Positions 21,149 to 28,224 of a DNA stretch of 29,809 bases are shown here, one piece after another. The stretch lies in NCBI GenBank assembly GCA_028692205.1, contig JAQUXV010000006.1:1-29809 (forward strand), written 5' to 3'. This DNA comes from Eubacteriales bacterium. Lineage in GTDB: Bacteria; Bacillota_A; Clostridia; Christensenellales; Aristaeellaceae. Numbering within the stretch: position 1 is the stretch's first letter; each line of letters opens with the position of its first letter. Made by a program: the position numbers and the translations under genes. The notes beneath the pieces were generated by a model. The model saw only the letters and a program-made list of their open reading frames with translations. It did not search any database and was not told the origin of the DNA.

Positions 21149-21207
21149 GAGGGAGGTTGGGAGGAGGAACGCAGGCCCCCAACCCCAAGGGAGCTTTAGC
21201 GACCGCG
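21149..21207 (-). repeat. Hairpin element copy D, inverted, before tail chaperone
   Basis: The sequence GAGGGAGGTTGGGAGGAGG and the end AAGGGAGCTTTAGCGACCG match copy E, but the central stem is degraded. It is in the opposite orientation to copy C, 140 bp away, so C and D form an inverted pair around the terminator at 21066. Confidence 0.7.
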
Positions 21208-21248
21208 CACAGGATACAAAAGCGGTTTGCAGCGGCGACCTGGCTGCC

Positions 21249-21578
21249 GTGACGGAAACCATCACCGTCGGCGGAAAGACATACCGGCTGAAATTCTGCA
21301 ACCGGACCTTCCGCCTGATTGAGGATGTGTACCGGCAGCAGTACCACCGCGTCGCGGGGCTGGCGCAGGTGCTGGACGAGCTGGAGCACATCAGCATCAG
21401 CGCCGTGATGGCCGTGTTCTACGCCGCCATGCTTGCGGCCGACAACGAAACGGTGCCCACATGGGAGGAGTACGACGAACAATTCAGCCTGGCCGACGTC
21501 GGCAATATCCGGCAGGTGCTCGCCGGAATGATCGACCGGGCGATTCCGGCAACGGACCCTGACCCAAAAAACGCGTAG
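21249..21578 (+). CDS. Tail assembly chaperone, short form (gpG-like)
   Basis: The recognisable protein is 109 residues from a GTG at 21249 (TETITVGGKTYRLKFCNRTF, then HISISAVMAVFYAAM). This is the size and pattern of siphophage tail assembly chaperones, which coat the tape measure during tail assembly. The start is uncertain. GTG 21249 has no clear ribosome binding site. An in-frame ATG at 21078 with AAAGGAGGG 11 nt upstream would add 57 residues encoded by the terminator hairpin and repeat copy D, which do not look like protein. The 3' end carries the A AAA AAC slippery site. Confidence 0.85.
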   Translation: MTETITVGGKTYRLKFCNRTFRLIEDVYRQQYHRVAGLAQVLDELEHISISAVMAVFYAAMLAADNETVPTWEEYDEQFSLADVGNIRQVLAGMIDRAIPATDPDPKNA

Positions 21579-21802
21579 ACCCCGCCGACGGCGACGCGTT
21601 CCCGTGGGCGGGGCTATGCTACCATGCGCTGGACCTGGGCCTGACGATGGCGGACTTTTGGGAAATGACGCCGCGTTCCGTGATGGTGCTGCTGGAGGAA
21701 CGTGAAAAGGAGCTCCGGCGCAGTAATGAACGGCACCGGAAAAGCCGCGAAAGCCTCAACAGCGGCAGGCGATATGTGCGTGTCGGCCGGATCCCGCGAT
21801 AA
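21249..21802 (+). CDS. Tail assembly chaperone, -1 frameshift product (gpGT-like)
   Basis: If ribosomes slip back one base at A AAA AAC (21566-21572), reading resumes at 21572 in the -1 frame and continues 76 codons to the TAA at 21800-21802, giving a fusion of about 184 residues. The extension (PWAGLCYHALDLGLTMADFW, EMTPRSVMVLLEE, then a basic tail RHKSRE-like) matches the T part of G/GT chaperones, including the typical DFW-MTPR motif. It ends 45 nt before the tape measure gene, exactly the place and architecture conserved in siphophages. The extension has no start of its own with a good ribosome binding site. Confidence 0.85.
21566..21613 (+). other. Programmed -1 ribosomal frameshift site with downstream stem
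   Basis: The heptamer A AAA AAC is in the correct frame (CCA AAA AAC). Seven bases later CCCCGCC (21580-21586) pairs perfectly with GGCGGGG (21607-21613) across a 20-nt loop that could form a pseudoknot. Spacer length and stem are those of efficient -1 signals. The zero-frame stop codon is at 21576-21578, inside the spacer. Confidence 0.88.
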
Positions 21803-21847
21803 CGGGGCCCGGCCGCCTGATTTACAGCGAGAAACGGGGATGAGCCA

Positions 21848-24655
21848 ATGGCCAAGAGCAAGAAGGATTTTTCCACGCGGGTGCAGCTGGAAGGCGACAA
21901 GGAATACAAGGCGTCGCTGGGCGATATCAAAAGCCGCCTGTCCGTGGTGCGCAGCGAGCTCAACCTCGCGGACGCCGAATACCGGAAAAACGACGGGAGC
22001 GTTTCGGCGCTGACCTCAAAATACGACGCGCTGGAAGATCAGTACGACATTCAGCGGGAAAAAATGGGCCTGATCGCCGAGCAGCTGGAAAAGGCGAAGG
22101 TAGCTTACGGCGAGGACAGCGATCAGGTGCGGTACCTGACCGGGCAGCTCAACGACGCCAACACGGCCATCACCAAAACCGAAAAGCAGATGGACGACAC
22201 CGCAGAGGCGGTTACCAAAACACGGCTGGAAAACAGCAAGTTTGTGGCCGGGCTGGGCCTTGCGGTGGCGGCGAACAAAAAGCTTTTCAGTGCCGCCGGC
22301 AAGGTGGCGGGAGTGCTGAAGGACACGCTGGTGGGCGCGGCCGTTGCCGCCGGCGCGGCGGTGGCCGGGCTGGCGACCGCGACCGGCGTTGCGGTGAAAC
22401 AGGGCTTTGAGCTGACCCAGGCTGCCGCCAGCGGGGCGGACGACCTGCTGACCTACTCCACGCAGACGGGCGTCAGCACGGATACACTGCAAAAATGGGG
22501 TTATGCGGCCCGCTTTGTGGACACCGACGTTTCCACCATGACCGACAGCATGGCCAAGATGACGCAGCAGCTGGGACAGGCCAAGAACGGCAGCGAGACA
22601 GCTGCGGCCAAGTTTACCGCCCTGGGGGTGAACATTTACGACAGCAGCGGGAACCTGCGCGACAGCGAAGCCATTTTTATGGACGCCATCGACGCGCTGG
22701 GGAACGTGAGCAACGAGACCGAGCGCGACGCGCTGGCCATGGATCTGTTTGGGGAAAGCGCGCAGGACCTGAACCCGCTGATCGAGGCTGGGAGCGCCAG
22801 GCTGAACGAACTGGGCGACGAGGCCGAGGCCGCCGGGCTGGTGATGAGCGGTGACGCGTTGAGCGCTTTGGGCGGCTTTGACGACGCCATGCAGCGGTTC
22901 GGCGCGACCGGCGAAGGACTGAAAAATACCATTGCCGCCGGGCTGGTGCCGATGTTCCAGCCGTTTGTGGACACGGCCACCGGGGCCATGGGGCAGATCA
23001 GCGCGGCGCTGGCGGACGGTTTGCAGCCCGGCGAGCTGGACACGATTCTGCAAACCACGCTGGACACGGCGCAGACAACCCTTGAAAGCCTGACCGGCCT
23101 GCTGACCGACGCGATCCCCGTAATCTCCGATACGGTTTCCGGGCTGATCGGCATTGTGATCGATGCGTTGCCGGGATTGCTGGACACGCTGCTGCCTGCG
23201 GCGCTGAGCCTGCTGCAAAGCGTGCTGGATGCGATTCTGGAAAATGTGGAACCTCTGACGCAGCTGGCGGTGAGCCTGCTGACCCAGCTTGCGGGTTTCC
23301 TGACCGACAACCTGCCGCAGCTGCTGGACGCGGCCACGGGCATCATCACCAGCCTGGTGGACGGCATTACGGACGCTCTGCCCGACCTGATCCCCATGGC
23401 GGTGACCATGATGATCTCGCTGGCCACGGCGCTGGTGGAGGCGATCCCCGAAATTGCCGCGCGCCTGCCGGAGATCGTGCAGGCGATATTTGACGGCTTG
23501 CAGGAGGTGGACTGGGCGACGCTCGGCACCAACCTGATCCAGGGGTTGATTGATGGCCTGACTTCGGCGGTGGCCAGTCTGGGGGAGGCCATCTGGGCGG
23601 TTTTCCAAAACATCTGGCAGGGCATCCTGGACGTGTTTGGCATCGCGAGCCCCTCCACGGAGGCGGCCAGCGCGGCAGATTATATTTTACAGGGGCTTGT
23701 GCAGGGCTTTTCGGATGCTGTGGACGCGGTAGTGGACACCGTAAAGCAAATTTTCGGGAAGATCTGGGACGCCATCAAGTCCATTTTCGGCTTCGGCGGC
23801 GGGGAAAGCGACGAGAGCAAGGAAAGCAAGCAGGCCGGCAGCGACATTATGACCGGTATGAAGGAAGGCATTACCGGCGGCGAGGACGATGTAAAAGAAG
23901 CGGCCAGCAACGTAGCCGGCGCGGTGCTGAACACGCTGCAAACCCAGCTGGGCATCAGCGAGGCGGGGCAGCCCGCCGAAGCCGTGAAGTACATCGGGAC
24001 GGCGGTGGACGCGGGAATCGCCGCGGGGATCGACGAAGCCAGCGCGACAGCCTTCACCGGCGCGGCCTACAATACAGCGCATTACGTGGCTGCGGCCTTC
24101 AACGACAATATGGGCATTCCGGGATACGGTTTCTCCGCCGCCGGGAGCGCCGCAAGCAAATACAAGTACATCGGCGAGGCGATTTGCAGCGGCATTATCG
24201 CGGGCATCGATAGCGGCACCAGCCGCGTAACCGTGGCCGCGCAGGCCATGGCGCTGGCGGCTTTCAACGCGGCCAAAAGCGAGCTGGATATCAACAGCCC
24301 CAGCAAGCGCTTCGCCTGGCTGGCTGAAATGAGCGCGGAAGGCTGGGTGCAGGGAATGGGGGATCGGATCGGGCGAATGCGGCAGAGCGTGGGACGGATG
24401 ACGCGCACGCTGACCGACGGCGCCGCCGGAACCTACGCCGCGACGGTCGCCGGACACGGCATCGACTACGACCTGCTGGGGGCCGCGGTGGCCGACGCCA
24501 TGGCGGCGCGCGGGCTGGGTGAAACAACGATGGTTGTGGACGGCAAGCGCTTGGGTGCCACCAGCGTGGCCGACGGCGTAAGCCGGAGCATCCGCCGGCG
24601 TGCGGACGGCGGCGCGAAGGGGCGGGGCGCCCGGCTGGTGGTGACGTCGCCATAA
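21848..24655 (+). CDS. Tape measure protein
   Basis: The 935-residue protein sets tail length and is ejected at infection. Residues ~30-130 are a coiled coil. A hydrophobic Ala/Gly segment is at ~160-184 (LVGAAVAAGAAVAGLATATG). The phage tail tape measure core follows (ADDLLTYSTQTGVSTDTLQK, then AAAKFTALGVNIYDSSGNLR). Residues ~425-560 are a long series of hydrophobic Leu/Ile/Ala repeats, likely membrane-active on ejection. The C-terminus holds SPS-type motifs (INSPSKRFAWLAEMSAEG) common at the end of tape measures. No lysozyme or peptidase domain is seen. A weak GGGG lies upstream of the ATG. Confidence 0.95.
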   Translation: MAKSKKDFSTRVQLEGDKEYKASLGDIKSRLSVVRSELNLADAEYRKNDGSVSALTSKYDALEDQYDIQREKMGLIAEQLEKAKVAYGEDSDQVRYLTGQLNDANTAITKTEKQMDDTAEAVTKTRLENSKFVAGLGLAVAANKKLFSAAGKVAGVLKDTLVGAAVAAGAAVAGLATATGVAVKQGFELTQAAASGADDLLTYSTQTGVSTDTLQKWGYAARFVDTDVSTMTDSMAKMTQQLGQAKNGSETAAAKFTALGVNIYDSSGNLRDSEAIFMDAIDALGNVSNETERDALAMDLFGESAQDLNPLIEAGSARLNELGDEAEAAGLVMSGDALSALGGFDDAMQRFGATGEGLKNTIAAGLVPMFQPFVDTATGAMGQISAALADGLQPGELDTILQTTLDTAQTTLESLTGLLTDAIPVISDTVSGLIGIVIDALPGLLDTLLPAALSLLQSVLDAILENVEPLTQLAVSLLTQLAGFLTDNLPQLLDAATGIITSLVDGITDALPDLIPMAVTMMISLATALVEAIPEIAARLPEIVQAIFDGLQEVDWATLGTNLIQGLIDGLTSAVASLGEAIWAVFQNIWQGILDVFGIASPSTEAASAADYILQGLVQGFSDAVDAVVDTVKQIFGKIWDAIKSIFGFGGGESDESKESKQAGSDIMTGMKEGITGGEDDVKEAASNVAGAVLNTLQTQLGISEAGQPAEAVKYIGTAVDAGIAAGIDEASATAFTGAAYNTAHYVAAAFNDNMGIPGYGFSAAGSAASKYKYIGEAICSGIIAGIDSGTSRVTVAAQAMALAAFNAAKSELDINSPSKRFAWLAEMSAEGWVQGMGDRIGRMRQSVGRMTRTLTDGAAGTYAATVAGHGIDYDLLGAAVADAMAARGLGETTMVVDGKRLGATSVADGVSRSIRRRADGGAKGRGARLVVTSP

Positions 24656-24679
24656 AACAGTAGCAATGAATGCTACAAC

Positions 24680-24708
24680 AAAAAGAAGCCCATTCAGGGC
24701 TTCTTTTT
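24680..24708. terminator. Strong bidirectional terminator after tape measure gene
   Basis: AAAAAGAAGCCC (24680-24691) and its exact 12-bp complement (24697-24708) flank a 5-nt loop, with A and T runs on the two sides. It should stop the plus-strand tail transcript and also leftward transcripts from hicBA. Confidence 0.88.
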
Positions 24709-24718
24709 GCGTCCCAAC

Positions 24719-24776
24719 GGGGAAGGTTGGGGAGGGGATCGAAATCCCTTCCCCAAAGGGAGCTTTAGCGACCGCG
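24719..24776 (-). repeat. Hairpin element copy E, after hicB
   Basis: TTGGGGAGGGGAT and ATCCCTTCCCCAA form a 13-bp stem with one G-U pair and a CGAA loop, preceded by GGGGAAGG and followed by GGGAGCTTTAGCGACCGCG. It touches the hicB stop codon at 24777 and is oriented in the sense of hicB, so it too lies just downstream of a gene. Confidence 0.82.
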
Positions 24777-25226
24777 TTACGCGTGTGCCTCTTGCAACTG
24801 TTTGTCGGTATCGTCCGCTTCCTCTTTTTCGATTCGGCGGAAGGTGCGTTCCAGCGCGTTTTGCAGAACGTTGGATACATTGATGTTCAACTTATCCGCG
24901 CGGTAGGCCATCCACGACGGAATGGTTACGTTTTTACGGACGGCGGCCGTATCGGTCGCCTTGCGGTATTCGATGGTATCAACGTCGATCAGGGAATACA
25001 GTACGCCTTTTTGGGGCGCGAACTGATCCGGCAGGCGGGGTTCCGGCAACGGATCTCCCGCGTCCTCCAGCGCCAGCAGATAGACGGACAGTGCGTCGCG
25101 GATTTGTTCCATGGCGTCGGGCAAATTCGTTCCTGTGGTTACGCATCCTTTCAGATCGGGGATGCTCGCATAGTACCCGCCGCCGTTTTCCATAGGTGTA
25201 AGCATGGCGGTATATGCAGTTTTCAT
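24777..25226 (-). CDS. hicB: HicB-family antitoxin
   Basis: A 149-residue antitoxin with GAGGAGG 6 nt upstream of its ATG. Residues 1-60 form the partial RNase H fold that caps the toxin (YTAMLTPMENGGGYYASIPD, LKGCVTTGTNLPDAMEQIRD). Residues ~97-130 (RKNVTIPSWMAYRADKLNIN) are a ribbon-helix-helix DNA-binding domain that should repress the operon promoter. It is encoded 88 nt after hicA on the same strand, opposite to the tail genes. Confidence 0.93.
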   Translation of the reverse strand: MKTAYTAMLTPMENGGGYYASIPDLKGCVTTGTNLPDAMEQIRDALSVYLLALEDAGDPLPEPRLPDQFAPQKGVLYSLIDVDTIEYRKATDTAAVRKNVTIPSWMAYRADKLNINVSNVLQNALERTFRRIEKEEADDTDKQLQEAHA

Positions 25227-25314
25227 CTTTGTCCTCCTCTTTCTTTTCTTTCGGCATGTTATGGTGGCAGCCGAAAGATTCCCTTCTTTTTATATTTTAT
25301 GATGGGAAGCGGGC

Positions 25315-25494
25315 TTATTTCAGCCCGGCTTCCTTCATCAGGTATCTCGCGGTACTCTCGTCGAAGTTGTGGCGTTTGACCGTGATTTGCTTGCCGGTTT
25401 CCGGGTTTCGGTAAACATCGTGTTTCGCGCCGTTCCGGAAGAGCCTGTACCCGGCATCTTCCAGCGCCTTGATCGTTTTGCGTCGTATGTTCAA
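25315..25494 (-). CDS. hicA: HicA-family mRNA interferase toxin
   Basis: A 59-residue toxin starting at a TTG (25494) with AAGGAGG 9 nt upstream; the in-frame ATG at 25566 lies outside the promoter and is not used. The fold is that of HicA: RRKTIKALEDAGYRLFRNGA, then catalytic H25 in KHDVY, a beta hairpin ITVKRHN and the C-terminal ARYLMKEAGLK. HicA cleaves mRNA in the ribosome. It is upstream of hicB, the normal order, and makes loss of the prophage costly for the host. Confidence 0.93.
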   Translation of the reverse strand: MNIRRKTIKALEDAGYRLFRNGAKHDVYRNPETGKQITVKRHNFDESTARYLMKEAGLK

Positions 25495-25528
25495 ACGCTT
25501 GGTCCTCCTTCCCTTACCCGACGAAATT

Positions 25529-25557
25529 ATTATACACATAAATACACACTTTGTCAA
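25529..25557 (-). promoter_or_regulatory. hicAB promoter
   Basis: On the minus strand a perfect TTGACA (25557-25552) is followed after 17 bp by a perfect TATAAT (25534-25529). The spacer contains AAGTGTGTA and ATGTGTA, two GTGTA repeats that could be the HicB operator. This promoter would act independently of the phage lytic cascade, so hicAB is expressed in the lysogen. Confidence 0.88.
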
Positions 25558-25598
25558 GCGCATCAAAATTCATTTTGGATACTATTGAGGTGAGAAGC

Positions 25599-26408
25599 TT
25601 GAACGTCAACGAAGTCAACTTTACGTTCGACGGGCTGCATTGCTACCGGGATTTCGGCTGCTGGTTCCTGTGGGACCAGATCCCGATGTGCCCGAAGGCG
25701 ACCCGGGACAGCTACACGGTCAGCGGCCGCAGCGGAACGGTGCTGCTTTCCGGGCGGCCCGTATACGATGAAATGCCCTACAAGGGCACGCTGTGCTTCC
25801 GGGATCCGCCCGGGAGCGAGCAGGAGGCGCGCCGCCGGTGGCGCAGCGTTTGCCGATGGCTGCGCGGCGGCCGCCATAAACTCGTGCTGGACTGTGAGCC
25901 GGATCGCTTTTACCTGGCGCAGGTGGACGCGGAGATCACCTGGAGCAACGGCGGATGGGACGAAGGCGAACTGGCGGTGGAATTTGTGTTGCAGCCGTAC
26001 AGCTATGCCGGCGACCAGAGCACCGCGCAGGGAACCTATTCGGAAGCCGGAACGCTGGCCCTGACGGTGCCGAGCGACGAAGCAGTGCCGATCGGCATGC
26101 GCATAATCAACGACGGCGCGGCGACACTCACCGGCATTTCCATCGTGCTGGGGGAGGCAAGCCTGTCGCTGGCCGGAATGCCCTGCGCGCCCGGGGACGT
26201 GCTGGAGATTGCCATGGACGCGCCGATCGGCGCCACGCTGACGCACACCGACGGCGATACGGAAACCGTGAGCGACGCCCTGCCCTACGCGACAGCCTTC
26301 CCGCCGCTGTTGGGGTACGGCGGCCTGTCGCTTGCCGTTTCGCCCACGTTTGATGGCGATGGCGGCAGCGTGACCGTGCTGGCGTATGCCCGGGGCGTGG
26401 CGGTGTAA
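25599..26408 (+). CDS. Distal tail protein (Dit-like)
   Basis: I choose the TTG at 25599 because GAGGTGAG lies just upstream (a GTG at 25590 is an alternative). The 269 residues begin NVNEVNFTFDGLHCYRDFGC, the N-terminal hairpin of siphophage distal tail proteins, followed by a SYTVSGRSGTVLLSGRPVYD loop and a beta-rich C-terminal galectin-like half (TLALTVPSDEAVPIGMRIIN). Dit forms the hub between the tail tube and the tip. Because a terminator and hicAB separate it from the tape measure gene, its expression needs a separate promoter or antitermination; I found no strong plus-strand promoter. Confidence 0.88.
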   Translation: MNVNEVNFTFDGLHCYRDFGCWFLWDQIPMCPKATRDSYTVSGRSGTVLLSGRPVYDEMPYKGTLCFRDPPGSEQEARRRWRSVCRWLRGGRHKLVLDCEPDRFYLAQVDAEITWSNGGWDEGELAVEFVLQPYSYAGDQSTAQGTYSEAGTLALTVPSDEAVPIGMRIINDGAATLTGISIVLGEASLSLAGMPCAPGDVLEIAMDAPIGATLTHTDGDTETVSDALPYATAFPPLLGYGGLSLAVSPTFDGDGGSVTVLAYARGVAV

Positions 26409-26423
26409 AAAGGAGGCGATTTC

Positions 26424-28214
26424 ATGGCAAACCCGCAATATCCGCTGCTGTACGACGGCAAAACGCGGGCGCTGAAAGCGGTGCTGACCAACGCCGGCAA
26501 GATCGGATACAAAAGTCCGCTCAACGACCTGGCTTCCGGCGGCTTCGAGCTTCCGGCGACCGACCCGAAAAACACGCTGATCGACGGGCACGACCTGATC
26601 GAATTTACGGACGGCAAGCGCGGCAAGATCCTGATGCGGGTGATCGAACAGCCGGAGGACGAGGGCGGCGAGCCGGGCACTACGGTACCCTACACCACTG
26701 AGGGCGCGCAGGCCACGCTGCTGGACGATCTGTTTTTCGGCTATCAGGAGATCGGCGGCACGGATATGCGTACGGCCGCGTGCATTGAATGGGTGCTTTC
26801 CAAGCAGAGCACGGCGCGCTGGGTGCTGTATGAATGCGATTTTGATTTCGCCTACAGCTACGTGATGCAGAACAACAACCTGCTGACGCTTCTGTACAGC
26901 CTCGCCACGTGCATCCTGACCCCCTACCGCTGGGTGTTCGACACCAGCGTCTACCCCTGGCGGGTGAGCCTGAAAGCCGTCGCGGAAAGCCGGGAATGCG
27001 GCATCGTGTACGGGCGCAACCTGGGGAAGATCACCCGGAGCTGGGACGCGAAGGCGCTGGTGAACCGCCTGTACTGCGCGGGCTACGGGGAGGGCACCAA
27101 CCTGCTGACGATCCGCAAAGTGAACGGCGGGGTGCCCTACGTGCAGGACGACGACAGCGTGGCGAAATACGGCGTCAAGGCGGGCCTGTACACCGATAAG
27201 GCCATCGAGAGCGCCGAAACGCTACTGGCCTGCGCCCGGGCGGCGCTGGAAACCGCCGCGAAGCCGGTGTACACCTACACGGCCACCATGGCCGACCTGT
27301 ACGAGCAAACCGGCCTTGACTTTGACAAAATCGATGAAGGCCGCATCGTATGGGTGTACGACCGGGACCGGGGCTCGGATTTCGAGGCGCGCGTGGCCAG
27401 CATCAACCGCAGCGACATTGCCGCGGATCCCTATGACACCGAGGTGGAGATCAGCGAAGTGGCCGCGGACGTCTCCGGCAGCATCAGCGACCTGGCGGGC
27501 CGGATCGGCGTGACGGAGCTGTACAGCCAGGGCGCGACGCAGGTATACAGCGAACGGTACGCCGACAATGCCGACGCATCGCACCCGGCTGCGTGGAGCC
27601 ATTACGTGGACGAGGATGCGCGCACCGTGAACAGCGTGAAGCTGCGGATCACGCTGGAAAAGTTCCGGGCGTACAGCACGGCGGCAGCCAGCGGCGGCGG
27701 AAGCGCGCAGACCAGCGGCTCCGGAGGGGCGGCCAGCGCAACCCAGCCGCAAGTGGTGCGCAGTGGCGCCGTATCGGTTTCCGGCCCGATTGATGATGAC
27801 GGCAACAATGACAATTATACCGGGTATGCCGAGGGCGCCGCGTCTCACAGGCACTGGCGATACCACAGGCATGGCGTGTCGGTAAGCATTACGATCCCCT
27901 CGTTTACCCTGAGCGTTCCCGGGCATTCCCACAGTGTCAACATTCCGGCGCATACCCACCCGATTACCTACGGCATCTATGAAGGCAATCAGGCAAGCGG
28001 ATACACACTGGCGGTCGACGGCCAAACGGTTCCGGCAAGCGAGATTGCAAACGGGGTTGTGGACATTGCGCCCTATCTGAGCGTGGACGACGAGGGCCGG
28101 ATCCGGCGTGGTACCTATCACAGCATAGTGCTGACCCCCAGCGGAATGACCCGGGTGGTGATGGAAAAATACTGCCGCCTGTATATCCAGTCCATCGGCG
28201 GCGGCGTGCTTTAA
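26424..28214 (+). CDS. Tail tip/endopeptidase-like protein (Tal, Gp37-type) with C-terminal HxH motifs
   Basis: A 596-residue protein with AAAGGAGG upstream. Residues 1-360 follow the ReqiPepy6 Gp37-like tail hub pattern (YPLLYDGKTRALKAVLTNAG, ASGGFELPATDPKNTLIDGH, ECGIVYGRNLGKITRSWDAK, ADLYEQTGLDFDKIDEG). A Ser/Gly-rich linker (~415-440) leads to a His-rich C-terminal stalk with four HxH motifs: H475/H477, H481/H483, H501/H503 and H510/H512. HxH pairs of this kind hold iron or other metals in phage fibre and spike tips. The protein likely forms the tip that contacts and pierces the cell envelope. No separate peptidase domain is visible. Confidence 0.85.
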   Translation: MANPQYPLLYDGKTRALKAVLTNAGKIGYKSPLNDLASGGFELPATDPKNTLIDGHDLIEFTDGKRGKILMRVIEQPEDEGGEPGTTVPYTTEGAQATLLDDLFFGYQEIGGTDMRTAACIEWVLSKQSTARWVLYECDFDFAYSYVMQNNNLLTLLYSLATCILTPYRWVFDTSVYPWRVSLKAVAESRECGIVYGRNLGKITRSWDAKALVNRLYCAGYGEGTNLLTIRKVNGGVPYVQDDDSVAKYGVKAGLYTDKAIESAETLLACARAALETAAKPVYTYTATMADLYEQTGLDFDKIDEGRIVWVYDRDRGSDFEARVASINRSDIAADPYDTEVEISEVAADVSGSISDLAGRIGVTELYSQGATQVYSERYADNADASHPAAWSHYVDEDARTVNSVKLRITLEKFRAYSTAAASGGGSAQTSGSGGAASATQPQVVRSGAVSVSGPIDDDGNNDNYTGYAEGAASHRHWRYHRHGVSVSITIPSFTLSVPGHSHSVNIPAHTHPITYGIYEGNQASGYTLAVDGQTVPASEIANGVVDIAPYLSVDDEGRIRRGTYHSIVLTPSGMTRVVMEKYCRLYIQSIGGGVL

Positions 28215-28224
28215 GGAGGCAGCT

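Noticed and set aside
20970..21248. N-terminal extension of the tail chaperone through repeat copy D
   Set aside because: The residues are encoded by a terminator hairpin and a repeat element and do not resemble protein. Kept only as an alternative start.
22016..23608. Antisense open frame (530 codons) opposite the tape measure gene
   Set aside because: Gln/Arg/His-rich composition mirrors the Leu/Asp/Ala-rich plus strand; no start signal.
24666..25379. Plus-strand 237-codon frame opposite hicB/hicA
   Set aside because: It runs through a terminator, the hairpin repeat and two clear minus-strand genes.
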